Positions 26,840 through 41,489 of a stretch of 64,000 nucleotides of DNA are shown piece by piece. Under the pieces are notes generated by a model, which was given only the letters and a program-made list of their open reading frames with translations, was not told where the DNA came from and ran no database searches. Made by a program: the position numbers and the translations under genes. Where the stretch lies: contig DCWA01000022.1 in NCBI GenBank assembly GCA_002327445.1, positions 87,445 through 151,444 of the forward strand, in the 5' to 3' direction. Source of the stretch: Desulfobacteraceae bacterium UBA2174. Lineage in GTDB: Bacteria > Desulfobacterota > Desulfobacteria > Desulfobacterales > UBA2174. Position 1 is the stretch's first letter. Each line of letters starts with the position of its first letter.

Positions 26840-29800
26840 ACCAGTCCACCTCTCCCGCCTTGCGCACCACGATCATCTCGTCGCGCTGGGCGCCGATGGG
26901 TCCATAGTAGTTGAAGCCGTAGCTGAGCTGGGCATAGCCGCCGATCATGTGGGTCGGCTTGACCATGATGCGCGTGACGCTGTTGTGGGTGCCGCCCCGC
27001 TTTCCCGTGCGCGGCGAGCCAGGCGTGTTGATCAGCCGTTCCTGGGCGTGGTACATGAACGCCTTGCCCGGCGGGATCCGCGGGCTGACCACGGCCTTGG
27101 CCATCACCACCCCGTTGACGTTGAAGCATTCCACCCAGTCGTTGTCGCGCACCTCGATCTTGACGGCGTCCTCGTCGTTGAGCCAGATCGCCTCCCCGCC
27201 GCGAAAGAGGGTCAGCATGGTCAACGTGTCCGAGTAGGTGCTGTGGATCGACCACTTGGAATGGGGGGTGAGATAGTTGAGCACGATCTCCTTGCCCGGC
27301 TCGCGGGCCAACTGCGTCGAAGCGAAGGCGTGGGCCTCCAGGGGCGGCCGGTACAAGGGCAGGTGTTCGCCGAAGTCGCGCATCCAGGGATGATCCTGGT
27401 AGAACTGGGCCCGGCCGGTGAGGGTGCGAAAGGGCACTTTCTGCTCGATGTTGATGACAAAGGGCGAGTAGCGCCGGGTTTCCGATTCGATGCCGCTCCA
27501 GATGGGCGAGGTGATGATCTTGCGCGGCTGAACGGTGAGATCGTCGAAGCGAAAGCGCTCCGCCTGGCGGGGCGTGCTGAGATGGCGGAGCGGCATGCCG
27601 GTGCGTTTTTCCAGCACTTTCCATGACTTGACCGCCGTTTCGCCGTTGGTCTCCGGGGCCAGCATCAGGATGGTCTCCGCGGCCTGCCTGGCCGTCTCCA
27701 TCATCGGCCGGCCCCGGCTCGGTCCGTCCTCGGCCACCGTGCCCAGGGATGCCTTGAGGGCCGCCACCTCTTCCTCCGCCTTCCACATGATCCCCTTGGA
27801 TCCGACCCCCACGGTTTCGGCCAGGGGGCCCAGGGCCGTCATCATCTTGTAGACGTTGGGATAGTCGCGGGCCACCACCGTCAGGGCCGGCAGGGTGCGC
27901 CCCGGCACCGGTTCGCACTCGTCCCGGCGCCAGTCCCGCACTTCGGCCCGGGCGATCTCCCCCGGGCTGTCGTGCATCAGGGGCGTGGCCACGAGGTCCT
28001 TTTGAAGGCCGAGGTGCTTTTCGGCCAGGCGCGAAAAGGTCCGGGCGATGGTCTTGAACTGCTCCCAGTTGGTGCGCGCCTCCCAGGGCGGGTCGATGGC
28101 CGGGTTGAAGGAATGGATGAAGGGATGCATGTCGGTGGTGTTGAGGTCATGCATCTCGTACCAGCCGGCCGCCGGCAGGGCGATGTCGGCGTACATGGCG
28201 CTGGTGGACATGCGCAGCTCCATGGTCACCAGCAGATCGAGCTTGCCCTCGGGCGCCGGCTCGCGCCAGGTGATCTCTTGCGGCCGCAGGGGGCCGTCTT
28301 CGTTGAGCACGGCGTGATCGGCGCCCAGCAGGTGCTTGAGAAAGTATTCGTGCCCCTTGCCGCTGGCACCCAGCAGGTTGGCCCGCCAGAGAAAAAGAAC
28401 CCGTGGGAAATTTCGGGGATGGTCGGGGTCTTCCACGGCAAAACGCAGATCGCCGCGTTTGAGCGCCGCCACCGTGTGGGCTACGATAGCCTCGTTGGAA
28501 TCGGCTCCCGCGGCTTCGGCCTCGCGCACCAGGTCCAGCGGATTGCGGTCGAACTGGGGATAGGACGGCAGCCATCCCAGGCGGGCGGCCACGGCGTTGT
28601 AGTCGGCCATGTGGGAAGCCGCCGGGCGCTCCGCCAAGGGGGAAACGAGGTTTTCGGGCGCCAGGGTGTCGTAGCGCCACTGGCCGCTGGCAAAGTAGTA
28701 GAAAGAAGTACCGTTTTGCAGCCGCGGCGGCCGCAGCCAGTCCAGGGCGAAGGCCACCTGGGACCAGGCCGCCTGGGGCCGCACCTTTTCCTGGCCCACG
28801 TAGTGTGCCCAACCGCCGCCGTTGACGCCCTGGCAGCCGCAGAGGGTGGTCAGGTTGATGATCGCCCGGTAGACCATGTCGCTGTGGTACCAGTGGTTGG
28901 TGCCGGCGCCGAGAAAGATCATCGACTTGCCGCGCGTCTTTTCGGCGTTTTCCGCAAACTCGCGGGCCACCCGAATTGCATCGGCCGCCGGCACCCCGGT
29001 GATGGCCTCCTGCCAGGCGGTGGTGCAGGGTTTGGGGTCGCTTTCGTCCAAAGGGTAGTCGGCCGGCCGTTCGGGGGCCCCGGGCAGCGGCACGCCCAGT
29101 TGGGCCGCCATGAGATCGAAGACCGTGGCCACCTGGAGATCGCCCCGGGCCGTGTTCACGGTCTTGACCGGGACGATGCCGGCCTTGGTGCCGGGTTCTC
29201 CGGTATCGAAGCGCGCCAGACGGATAGTCCGCCAGGCATCGGGGTTTTGCGCCAGGCTCAGCAGGGGATCGACGGGCTTGCCGTCGGCTTCCAGCGCCAG
29301 GTTCCAGCGGCCCTCCTCGTTCCAGCGGAAGCCGATGCTGCCGTTGGGGACCTTGAACCCTTCGCCGTCGCAAACCACGGTTTTCCAGTCGGCGTTGTTG
29401 GTCTCCAGCCCAAGGTCGGCGGCGCGCAGGAAGGGGCCGGGGACGCGGGTCCCGTCGCGGTCTTCCAGAACCACCAGAAACGGCAGGTCGGTGTAGCGCT
29501 TGGCGTAATCGACAAAGTAGGGCACCTGGCGCCGGACGTAGAATTCCTCGAAAACCACCCGGGTCATGGCCATGGCCAGGGCGGCGTCGGTGCCGGCGCG
29601 GGCCGGCAGCCAGGTGTCGGCGAACTTGACCGACTCGGCGTAGTCAGGGGCCACCGCCGCCACCCGGGCCCCCCGGTAGCGGGCCTCGGTATAAAAGTGG
29701 GCGTCCGGGGTGCGGGTCATGGGCAGGTTGGTGCCCCAGACGATCATGTAGCTGGATTCGTACCAGTCGGCGCTCTCGGGCACATCGGTCTGCTCGCCCC

Positions 29801-30521
29801 AGATCTGGGGCGAGGCCGGCGGCAGGTCGCAGTACCAGTCGTAAAAGCTGATCATCGAGGCGCCGATGAGCGACAGAAACCTCGCCCCGGCGGCGTAGCA
29901 GACCATGGACATGGCCGGAATCGGCGTAAAGCCGAAGATCCGGTCCGGCCCGTACTTCCTGATGGTGGAAATCAAGGCGGCGGCCACCATTTCAGCGGCT
30001 TCCTCCCAGGTGGCGCGCACGAAACCGCCCTTGCCGCGATCCTGCTGGAACTGGCGCCGTCGCGCCGCGTCGCCCACGATCGTTTCCCAGGCGCCTACCG
30101 GGTCGGGATTTTGGGCCAGCGCCGCGCGCCACATTTGCATCAGGCTTGATCGCACCAGGGGGTACTTCAGCCGAACAGGGCTGTAGGTGTACCAGGAGTA
30201 GGTGGCGCCCCGGGGGCAACCCCGCGGTTCATGGTTGGGGAATCCCTCGCCGCAGGCCGGGTAGTCGGTGGCCTGGGTTTCCCAGACCAGGATTCCGTCC
30301 TTGACATAGACGTCCCAGGAGCACGATCCGGTGCAGTTGACCCCGTGGGTGGAGCGCACCTTCTTGTCGTACTGCCAGCGGCGCCGGTAGAGGTCTTCCC
30401 ACTCCCGCTGGCCGCAGCGCATCTCGACCCGTTCATCTGGCGCCGGTTCCGGCGGGCAACCCTGAGCGGCGCTCATCGGTCGGAAAAAACGGAGCTTGCG
30501 AAGAAACGAACCATCCGGCAT
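26829..30521 (-). CDS. narG: Respiratory nitrate reductase alpha subunit
   Basis: Catalytic subunit reducing nitrate to nitrite at a bis-MGD molybdenum site facing the cytoplasm. The 1230 residues start with a remnant twin-arginine-like region (FLRKLRFFRP, no true Tat signal). The His-ligated FS0 cluster motif HGVNCTGSCSWDVYV follows, and then the segment YDWYCDLPPASPQIWGEQTD, which carries the Asp ligand to Mo typical of NarG. The C-terminal MGD-binding domain contains QKVPFRTLTGRAQFYQDHPW. GGAGG precedes ATG by five bases. It opens a series of at least ten minus-strand genes; no narK or narXL is seen in the window. Confidence 0.97.
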   Translation of the reverse strand: MPDGSFLRKLRFFRPMSAAQGCPPEPAPDERVEMRCGQREWEDLYRRRWQYDKKVRSTHGVNCTGSCSWDVYVKDGILVWETQATDYPACGEGFPNHEPRGCPRGATYSWYTYSPVRLKYPLVRSSLMQMWRAALAQNPDPVGAWETIVGDAARRRQFQQDRGKGGFVRATWEEAAEMVAAALISTIRKYGPDRIFGFTPIPAMSMVCYAAGARFLSLIGASMISFYDWYCDLPPASPQIWGEQTDVPESADWYESSYMIVWGTNLPMTRTPDAHFYTEARYRGARVAAVAPDYAESVKFADTWLPARAGTDAALAMAMTRVVFEEFYVRRQVPYFVDYAKRYTDLPFLVVLEDRDGTRVPGPFLRAADLGLETNNADWKTVVCDGEGFKVPNGSIGFRWNEEGRWNLALEADGKPVDPLLSLAQNPDAWRTIRLARFDTGEPGTKAGIVPVKTVNTARGDLQVATVFDLMAAQLGVPLPGAPERPADYPLDESDPKPCTTAWQEAITGVPAADAIRVAREFAENAEKTRGKSMIFLGAGTNHWYHSDMVYRAIINLTTLCGCQGVNGGGWAHYVGQEKVRPQAAWSQVAFALDWLRPPRLQNGTSFYYFASGQWRYDTLAPENLVSPLAERPAASHMADYNAVAARLGWLPSYPQFDRNPLDLVREAEAAGADSNEAIVAHTVAALKRGDLRFAVEDPDHPRNFPRVLFLWRANLLGASGKGHEYFLKHLLGADHAVLNEDGPLRPQEITWREPAPEGKLDLLVTMELRMSTSAMYADIALPAAGWYEMHDLNTTDMHPFIHSFNPAIDPPWEARTNWEQFKTIARTFSRLAEKHLGLQKDLVATPLMHDSPGEIARAEVRDWRRDECEPVPGRTLPALTVVARDYPNVYKMMTALGPLAETVGVGSKGIMWKAEEEVAALKASLGTVAEDGPSRGRPMMETARQAAETILMLAPETNGETAVKSWKVLEKRTGMPLRHLSTPRQAERFRFDDLTVQPRKIITSPIWSGIESETRRYSPFVINIEQKVPFRTLTGRAQFYQDHPWMRDFGEHLPLYRPPLEAHAFASTQLAREPGKEIVLNYLTPHSKWSIHSTYSDTLTMLTLFRGGEAIWLNDEDAVKIEVRDNDWVECFNVNGVVMAKAVVSPRIPPGKAFMYHAQERLINTPGSPRTGKRGGTHNSVTRIMVKPTHMIGGYAQLSYGFNYYGPIGAQRDEMIVVRKAGEVDWYED

Positions 30522-30955
30522 GCGACACCTCCAAGGGGGTTGGGGAAACGGGCCGGAGCGTCGTTGGCGGCCGCGCGACGGCCCATGGAAATGTCAGGCT
30601 GGCTCAAAAAAGGCGTGGAATCTATATACTGCTAAAATGAATCGGACGATGCGTCAAGCCGGAAGAAAACCAATGGCCGAACCGGCGACCAAATCGTTTT
30701 CTTGATCAAATGGCTTGGTTCCCATTGTTTGTCTTTGCGCTGGAGCAAAGGAGGCTCGACTCGGCCCCAAAACAGTGGACACCCCGGCGCGCAAGGATAT
30801 ATGAATTGAGTTGATGCGGTTCGAGGCTTGATTCTTGACCCTTTCAGATGGCCACCTGGAGCCGCGGGATGAATAAGAATGCCGTGATAGCAGGCGAAAT
30901 GAATCCATCGGTCCCCGCTCCCAACCGGGCGTGTGAACCACACATTGGAGGCAAC
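30522..30955. other. Divergent control region between narG and a secreted protein gene
   Basis: No gene is seen. On the minus strand TTGACG occurs about 120 bases before narG, followed by A/T-rich DNA with TATATA, but the distance between them (about 23 bases) does not suit a standard promoter. TTGATCAA at about 30712-30719 resembles fused FNR half sites, but the normal four-base spacer is missing. The narG promoter is expected here but not identified with confidence. Confidence 0.4.
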
Positions 30956-31361
30956 ATGCTGCGTCAGTGGGCCAAGTTCTGGATCGTTTGGATGTTGATG
31001 ATTGTTTTCACGTCATCGGTGGCGGTGGCAGGCGACAAGACCACCGGCGAGGAACCCGACCGGCCCTGGATCATCAAGCGCCAGAGCCCGCAGCCGTCGG
31101 CAACGCCGAAGTCGCCTCCCGTCCAGGAGGCGCTGCCATGGAAATCCGATGAACAGGAGCAGGCCTGCCGCCAGATGATGGACGCCCTGGACGACAGCTA
31201 TCGCCAAGCCCAGTACTCTTCCCTCCAGGGAGATTCCTGCCGCACCGCCGAACATGCCTCGCGGTTCCTCGGTCTGGTGGACCAGTGTCGGGCCCGGTGT
31301 CCGGAGGGGTTTCTCGACCAGAATGGACTGAAGGCCGAAATCATCCGCAACCTGAGCGTTC

Positions 31362-35303
<3,942 letters not shown>

Positions 35304-35405
35304 TGGAGATCCGGGCGGCCGGTCCGCGAGGTTGAGGTTCCAGTTTGCCGTCCCGCGAAGGACGGCAGCCAATCGCAGCAAGGAAAAATAAATTCGAGGC
35401 GGACA

Positions 35406-37217
35406 TCAACGGCGGGCCGGTCCGGTGTCCGGCCGGGTCGGGTCGCCGTATTGGCCCGGCCGCCGCCGCCGCAGGGACCGGACCCCCTCATCCTCCGGGG
35501 GGCCGGGATCCAGCTCAGGTCCGATCGTTTTCGCCGGCCGCTCCATGATCGTGCGGCTCTCCCGCCGCTCATGCATGTAATCTTCGTGCATCCGATGGGA
35601 ATCCCCGGGCCGGTGGTGCTCGACGGCCGGGACCCGTTCACCCGCGGGGCTGTCCGGCGGCATGTTTTGGGGCGCCGCCTCCGGCAGGTCAGGGTCCAGG
35701 GAGGCCGGAATGGCTTCCGGGGCGGGCGGCCAGGGGGCCGCGGGCATCCCGCTTTCCCCGGTGCCGGTGCCTTCCCGCACCGGGTGCATGAGGCTCGGCC
35801 CGGCCTGGATCTGCAAGGCGCTGTCGATCTTGAAGCTGCCGTTGACCACCACCAGCTCGCCCTCGGACAATCCCTGCCGCACGATGTAGCCGTCCCGGGT
35901 GCGCGGCCCCAGGGTCACTTCGCGGCCTTCGTAGACGCCCGGCCGCTGGGCCTCGGCCACATACACCACCGCGCGTCTGCCGGTGATCAGGGGGGCGGTG
36001 TCCGGGATGACCAAGGGGTGCGGGTGGTCTCCGGACGCCTCGCCCGCCACCCGGCCTTCGGCATCCAGCCGGGCCTCGATCACGGCCCGGGCCAGCATGC
36101 CGGCCTTCAGGCGCCCGCCCTGGTCCTCGGTGGAAATGGCCCCCACCCGGAAGGAGCGCGACTCGGCGTCGAAAACCGGGTCGATGAAGACCACGCGGGC
36201 GTGAAAGGTTTCACCAGGGTAGGCTTCGGTGGTGAAGTCGACCCGCTGGCCTTTGCGGATCCAGGCGTAGTCCATCTCATAGGCATCCATGCGCAGCCAG
36301 ACATATTTGGGGTCGGCGATGGTCATCACCTGGGCGCCGCGGTTGACGAAGGTCCCCTCGTAGGCGTTCTGAACCGTCACCTGGCCGTACATGGGCGCAT
36401 AGATCGTCGCCACGCCGGTGGCTTCCCCGACCTTCATGAACTCGTCGATGTCCCGTTTGGGGAGCCCCAGGATGCTCAGCTTGTGGCGCAGGGCGGAGAT
36501 GGTCTGCAGCGCCTGTTCGACTTCGGGCGTCTGCCGGCTCTTGTCCCCGGACGGGCGGGCCTGGATCGGCATGTCCTGGGCCACGTGAGGGGTTGTGCCC
36601 TGGAAGGCGAGAAAGCCGGGCACGTACTTGAGCGCCTTGGCCAACTGCTGCTGGGTTTCGAGGAGGTCGGAGGAATAGAGATCGAAGAGGGGATCGCCCC
36701 AACGCACGAACTGGCCGGCGCGCCGGATATAAATGCGGTCGATGACGCCGGGCATGAACGCCGAAATCACCGTGGAGTGGGAAGGGTCGTAATCGATGCG
36801 ACCGAAAAGGCGGACTTCGGCCACGGCCGGCCGGCGCGCTACCGGGGCCACCCGGATCTCGGCCAGTTCCGATTCTCCCGGCGACAGCGCGAGACGCCAG
36901 GGGGCGGAGGAATCCCCGCCGTGGTCCACCGGAACCAGTTCCATGCCGCAGACCGGACAACGGCCGGGCTGGTCGGTGGGAGGAATGTGCATCATGGGGC
37001 AGACGTACTGGGTCGGCCGGGCCTCGGCGGATTCGGTGCTCACGACCGGCGCCGATGACGGCGGCAGGGAGGGTTGGGGGAGGGATGGGGACCGGGTCCC
37101 CGCCAACCACCACCCGGCGCCCAGGGCCAGCACCAGCGCCAGCGCCAGCGCCAGAAGCAGCCGGGATCCTCGCCAGCGCTCCAGGAGGCGCCGCCAATCT
37201 CGATGGAGGGAAATCAT
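35406..37217 (-). CDS. cusB: CusB-like RND adaptor with metal-binding N-terminus and long tail
   Basis: Periplasmic adaptor joining the CusA-like pump to an outer-membrane channel. After an N-terminal membrane anchor (LLLALALALVLALGAGWWLAG) comes a heavy-metal-binding domain with YVCPMMHIPPTDQPGRCPVC-GMELVP, typical of CusB proteins. Barrel-sandwich and beta-barrel segments follow (VISAFMPGVIDRIYIRRAGQ, APMYGQVTVQNAYEGTFV, YVWLRMDAYEMDYAWIRKGQ). The last about 130 residues are a Pro-, His- and Arg-rich tail (VEHHRPGDSHRMHEDYMHE) that standard adaptors do not have and that may bind metal. The total is 603 residues. It starts 76 bases after the membrane protein gene and ends 102 bases before cusA. 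Confidence 0.9.
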   Translation of the reverse strand: MISLHRDWRRLLERWRGSRLLLALALALVLALGAGWWLAGTRSPSLPQPSLPPSSAPVVSTESAEARPTQYVCPMMHIPPTDQPGRCPVCGMELVPVDHGGDSSAPWRLALSPGESELAEIRVAPVARRPAVAEVRLFGRIDYDPSHSTVISAFMPGVIDRIYIRRAGQFVRWGDPLFDLYSSDLLETQQQLAKALKYVPGFLAFQGTTPHVAQDMPIQARPSGDKSRQTPEVEQALQTISALRHKLSILGLPKRDIDEFMKVGEATGVATIYAPMYGQVTVQNAYEGTFVNRGAQVMTIADPKYVWLRMDAYEMDYAWIRKGQRVDFTTEAYPGETFHARVVFIDPVFDAESRSFRVGAISTEDQGGRLKAGMLARAVIEARLDAEGRVAGEASGDHPHPLVIPDTAPLITGRRAVVYVAEAQRPGVYEGREVTLGPRTRDGYIVRQGLSEGELVVVNGSFKIDSALQIQAGPSLMHPVREGTGTGESGMPAAPWPPAPEAIPASLDPDLPEAAPQNMPPDSPAGERVPAVEHHRPGDSHRMHEDYMHERRESRTIMERPAKTIGPELDPGPPEDEGVRSLRRRRPGQYGDPTRPDTGPARR

Positions 37218-37293
37218 GATTGTTGTCGCCCCGTTGGCGGCGCAGCGGCCCCCTTTCGGGGCCTCCTTTCAGGCAGGCGAGAATGCCTGCGGA

Positions 37294-38288
37294 TCAGTGG
37301 GTCAATCTGAATTCCGAAAAGACCATGGGCCACCCGGAAATCGTCACCGCCAGAATATAGGCACCGATGGCCACCATGCAAAATCGCCGCTGCAGCACCG
37401 GCACGATCCGCGTCAGCGACGGTGTCGCCGCGAAGCGCTGCAGCACCCCGACGCCCGTGCCGAAGATCCCCCCCGTCACCAGCGAGGCATAGAGGGGATA
37501 GCCGATATAGCGGTACTCCGGCTGAAGAATGTCGAAGGGGCAGTGATGGGTGGGCAGCTCGTAGTAGTAGACGGAGACGAACGAGATCACCGCGGCCAGG
37601 GAGAGGGGGAAGAGCCAGAGGCTCAAGGCCCCGAACACCGCCGCGCCGCGCCCGGTGACGAGAAAGTGGATGCCGGCGCGCAGCATCAGCACGGCGCTGA
37701 GGAAAAAGAGCACCTGCATCGCCCGGGGCGGCAGGGCGGCGATGTCCCCGGCCACGTTGGGGGCGTTTTCCGCGAACAGGGTCCCGCAGCAGGAGGTCAT
37801 CATGTCGGGGGCGATGCCCCGGAAGTAGTGCCACTGAAACAGGGCCTCCAGGCACAGCAGGGCCGTGATCGCCAGCAGCCAGCGGTACTTGAAGCCGATG
37901 AGGGGATAATCCGGGGCCTGGTTGTCGGTGTGGTTGACCAGCAGCCAGATCCCGCTGAGCATCACGTTGACCAGTTTGAGCACCAGGGTGGGGTATCCCC
38001 AGCCGTTGGCGTGAAGGGCGCCGGCCGCGCACATGGCGCCCACGAAGAGCGGGTGGATGCGGTCGGCGGTGTAGATGAACAGGAAGAGGGAAAAGATTTC
38101 GAAGGCCAGCAGATAGGCCATCACCGTGGACACGAGGTACGTGCGCCGTTCCAGGCGAAGCTGCCCCTCCGCGCCGGAGCGCAGGTCCCGGTGCATCAGG
38201 ATCCGGATGCCGGTCCAGGCGGCGCCGAGGGAGAAGGCCACCAGGAGCAGGTGACCGGCCACCAGGGCGATGATGGCAGGGGTCAGGA

Positions 38289-38292
<4 letters not shown>
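37294..38292 (-). CDS. Nine-helix membrane protein with Cys/His motifs, unknown
   Basis: A 332-residue integral membrane protein with about nine hydrophobic helices. Two loop motifs stand out: MTSCCGTLFAEN between helices 5 and 6 and THHCPFDILQPEY between helices 7 and 8; both could bind a soft metal. I recognise no named family. The start is GTG 38292, which overlaps the stop of the ABC ATPase frame (GTGA), the sign of an ancestral coupled operon; the longer open frame upstream runs antisense to ATPase codons in a wrong frame. Copper transport or sensing is suggested only by neighbours (NosL, CusB, CusA). Confidence 0.7.
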
Positions 38293-38974
<682 letters not shown>

Positions 38975-38975
38975 C

Positions 38976-40112
38976 TCAGCCGTTCCTCAGGACCGTGTCC
39001 GGATCGGTCACCGCCGTGTGCCAGGCCGGCACGATGGTGATCAGCGTGTAGGGCATCACCGTGAAGGCGAAGATCACCGCCAATTGATAGGCGCTCACCG
39101 CCGGCGCCAGGCGCAGCGGGGGGTAAAGCACCGACCACCCCTTGAGGGCATGGGCGAACAGGGGCACCACCGCCTGGAACACGTGAAGGTAGGCCCCGAT
39201 GACCCCGATCCCGAAGGCGGCCAGAGAGACGGCGGCGCCTTCCCAGAACTTGAGCAGGAGCACATCGGCCGTATCCCACCCCACCGCCTTGAGCACGGCG
39301 ATCTCGCCGCGCTCCTCGGCACTCAGTCCCGTCGCCTTGTCCAGGGTGAAGATGAGAAAAGCGAGGATGGCCGCGCTGTAGATGACGAGCACGTAGCCGC
39401 TGCGCCAGTCGAAGATCGTCTCGTAGGTGCTCTGCATCTGGGTCCGGGTCACGCTGCGGCAATCCGGGAGCCGCCGCGATATCTTTTCCGCGATGGTGGC
39501 GGTCTCGGCGGGATTGCGCACCGACACCGCCAGGTCCGTGGCAAATCCCTCGGGAATCCCGGTGATCCGGCGAAACGTAGTTTCGCTCAGCACGATCAGG
39601 TCGGCGGTGGCCAGGGCGGAAGCGGATTCGAAGCGCTCCGCCACCGGCACGGTCAGCACTTTCCCGTCGGCCGCCTGGAAGACCATCTCGTCCCTGGCGC
39701 CGGTGTCCCGGGTGCGGCTGACCTCGCTGCCGATCTTGGCCCGGCCGTCATCCGGTGCGTCCGTGGGGGGCACCATGAGGGTGTAAGTGGCTCCCGATGC
39801 AGGATGAAAATAGTACCCTCACAGCCGCGGCAGCACCTGGCCCACCCCTCGAATGCCGCCGATCGCTTCCGCATAGGAAAGGGGCACCAGCTCCTGCCGG
39901 CCGGCCATCATCCGCTGCCCCACCATTTCCGGGGCGCCGTCGAGCAGCCGCACGGCTTCGCGCCGCAGGTCGGTGGCGAAAAATACCACCGAGGCCACCA
40001 CGAAAATCACCAGCGCGTAACAGAGCAGCAGGAAAGTGTTTTTCCAGGGGCGGCGCGCCAGGGAGGCCAGGGCGAAGTCCAGGAAATGGCGGTGGCGTTC
40101 CAGACGGTTCAC
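38976..40112 (-). pseudogene. FtsX/MacB-like ABC permease interrupted by in-frame TGA
   Basis: Permease of about 378 residues starting at GTG 40112, which overlaps the stop of the preceding small gene (GTGA). The first membrane helix is TFLLLCYALVIFVVASVVFF and the C-terminal half has three helices (YVLVIYSAAILAFLIFTLD; GAAVSLAAFGIGVIGAYL; YQLAVIFAFTVMPYTLITI). Codon 98 (39821-39819) is TGA, and the same frame continues directly as GYYFHPASGATYTLMVPP; TGG (Trp) would be the simplest ancestral codon. Neither Cys neighbours nor a SECIS-like hairpin follow, so selenocysteine is unlikely. An internal ATG at 39776 could give a 266-residue remnant. Together with the broken ATPase this indicates loss of the transporter. 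Confidence 0.8.
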
Positions 40113-40438
40113 GGTTCGGCCGGCTCCTCCCGCGGTTGCCGCGGATCGATGCCGGCGCTCAAGGTCGGTGGAGGCAGGATCAAGGCCCCGGACGGGAAAT
40201 GTTCGAGGCTCAGGGGATGCTCCTGCAAGGGCGCATGGCGGTCCGCCAAGGCGAGGTGGCGGGTGTAGCGCGCTTCGGTGAACAGGCACGGATCGGTGAT
40301 TGCCAGTTCCAGGGCCGCCTGGCGCGCGGCATCGGCGGCGGGGTGCCTGCCGGCATCCGCGCCGCCGTGCCATAGGAGCGCCGTCATGGCCACGAAACCG
40401 CAGGCCATGATCAGCATGAACAGGCTGGATCTGCGCAT
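40109..40438 (-). CDS. Small anchored protein in the NosL operon, unknown
   Basis: A 109-residue protein with an N-terminal hydrophobic segment (SLFMLIMACGFVAMTALLW) and a polar, Pro- and His-containing remainder (FTEARYTRHLALADRHAPLQ). The start is ATG 40438. Not recognised. It lies 5 bases after nosL and overlaps the permease start by four bases, so it belongs to the same operon and was translationally coupled to the permease. Confidence 0.65.
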   Translation of the reverse strand: MRRSSLFMLIMACGFVAMTALLWHGGADAGRHPAADAARQAALELAITDPCLFTEARYTRHLALADRHAPLQEHPLSLEHFPSGALILPPPTLSAGIDPRQPREEPAEP

Positions 40439-40443
40439 CGCCG

Positions 40444-40932
40444 CTAACGGAGCCTTTCGAGAAGGGTAGGGCGAATTTCCGCCCATCGCACCACCCGGGT
40501 CCCGTGGTGGTCACGGTTGAATTCCCGGGCCGCCGCCTGGCTGTCGAACGGAATCAGCTCCTTGCCCATGGGCCCGAAGACGTCGCTGCCCAGGACTAAA
40601 TAGGCCTCCCGGGCGTCGATGGGGCGGCCGGTGTAATCGCCCACCTGGATCGATGCCGGCGCCGAACCGAGCCGGGTCGCCAGATCGACGGCCGCGCAGT
40701 GCAGCGAGCAGGTGCTAAGGACCGTGCCGTCCGCGCAGGTGACGAACATGCGCGAATGGGCGAACTTCGCCCGATCCATGCCGCAAATCGGGCAATGCGG
40801 CACCGCGGTGATGTCCGCTTGGCCTTCCGACCGGGTGGCCTCTTGCCCGGCCCATCCGGCGCCCGCCGCAAAAACGATCACGGTTGCGATTACCGCCATC
40901 AAGGCGAGGCGCCACTTCACTGGACAGTTCAT
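40444..40932 (-). CDS. nosL: NosL-family copper-binding protein
   Basis: Exported Cu(I)-binding protein; in nitrous oxide reducers NosL delivers copper to NosZ. The 162-residue protein has a signal sequence (LALMAVIATVIVFAAGAGWAG) and the family motifs HCPICGMDRAKFAHSRMFV and STCSLHCAAVDLA, with a C-terminal region ending in EFNRDHHGTRVVRWAEI. The start is ATG 40932 with GGAGGT five bases upstream; an ATG eight codons earlier has no site. There is no Cys at the signal cleavage point, so unlike many NosL it may not be a lipoprotein. It opens the copper operon; no nosZ is present in the window, so its client is probably another copper system. Confidence 0.9.
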   Translation of the reverse strand: MNCPVKWRLALMAVIATVIVFAAGAGWAGQEATRSEGQADITAVPHCPICGMDRAKFAHSRMFVTCADGTVLSTCSLHCAAVDLATRLGSAPASIQVGDYTGRPIDAREAYLVLGSDVFGPMGKELIPFDSQAAAREFNRDHHGTRVVRWAEIRPTLLERLR

Positions 40933-40975
40933 GGTGACCTCCATCGAGTGGTCCATGCTTTACCCGGTTCTTTCC

Positions 40976-41004
40976 TTTTTAAGGTCAGGGTAAAGATGGG
41001 TCAA
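40976..41004 (-). promoter_or_regulatory. Promoter of the nosL copper operon
   Basis: On the minus strand TTGACC (41004-40999), a 17-base spacer and TAAAAA (40981-40976) lie about 44 bases before the nosL start. No clear CueR-type 19-base spacer or CopY-type operator was seen. Confidence 0.5.
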
Positions 41005-41067
41005 ATGATTTCTCCGCGGTCAAAAAAACACTTCAACCGGCACCGGGCCGGTTCCTGTCGTCATTTG

Positions 41068-41439
41068 TCAGTTGGGGCGCTGGCGCCGTTTGACGGCATC
41101 GGCGACCCTGGATATTTCATCCGCCCGGGAAGACAAAAAAAGAAGGCCGCAGCGCCGGACTTCCAAGCCCCGCTTGAATGCCAGATTCTCCGAAAGCACC
41201 CGGATGTCATAGACCGTTTTACAGACAAGCCCCCGGATCAGGGGCCGACCGTACGGGGTTTCGGTGATGTCGATCAGGAGGCGCTCCGGCACCAGGCGGT
41301 CGGCGGCGAGGTAGTCGAAGGCCAGGCCGAAACGGCTGATATCGACAAGGGGACCGCTGACCCCCGTGGTCCGGTCGTGAATGAAATACCCGGCATCCGG
41401 AAACCGAACCCGGGAATGGTGTCTGAGTTCGGTTTCCAT
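41068..41439 (-). CDS. PilZ-like domain protein
   Basis: A 123-residue protein resembling PilZ c-di-GMP effectors: an N-terminal basic region (RHHSRVRF) is followed by LVDISRFGLAF, which matches the D/NxSxxG motif of the fold. The usual RxxxR is imperfect here, so binding is uncertain. The start is ATG 41439 after GGAGGCGAG. It is the last gene of the secreted copper-oxidase series and may link that locus, or the LapD system, to c-di-GMP. Confidence 0.7.
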   Translation of the reverse strand: METELRHHSRVRFPDAGYFIHDRTTGVSGPLVDISRFGLAFDYLAADRLVPERLLIDITETPYGRPLIRGLVCKTVYDIRVLSENLAFKRGLEVRRCGLLFLSSRADEISRVADAVKRRQRPN

Positions 41440-41489
41440 GGCTCGCCTCCGCTTTTTATCGAAAAACGGGCTTAGCCCTGTCCAAGTCA

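Noticed and set aside
27972..30149. A 725-codon plus-strand frame opposite narG
   Set aside because: Shadow frame; narG is complete and certain.
30712..30719. TTGATCAA upstream of narG as an FNR site
   Set aside because: The two half sites touch; the four-base spacer needed for FNR is missing.
39819..39821. Selenocysteine at the in-frame TGA of the ABC permease
   Set aside because: No Cys partner nearby, not a redox fold, and no SECIS-like hairpin follows; a Trp-to-stop mutation is simpler.
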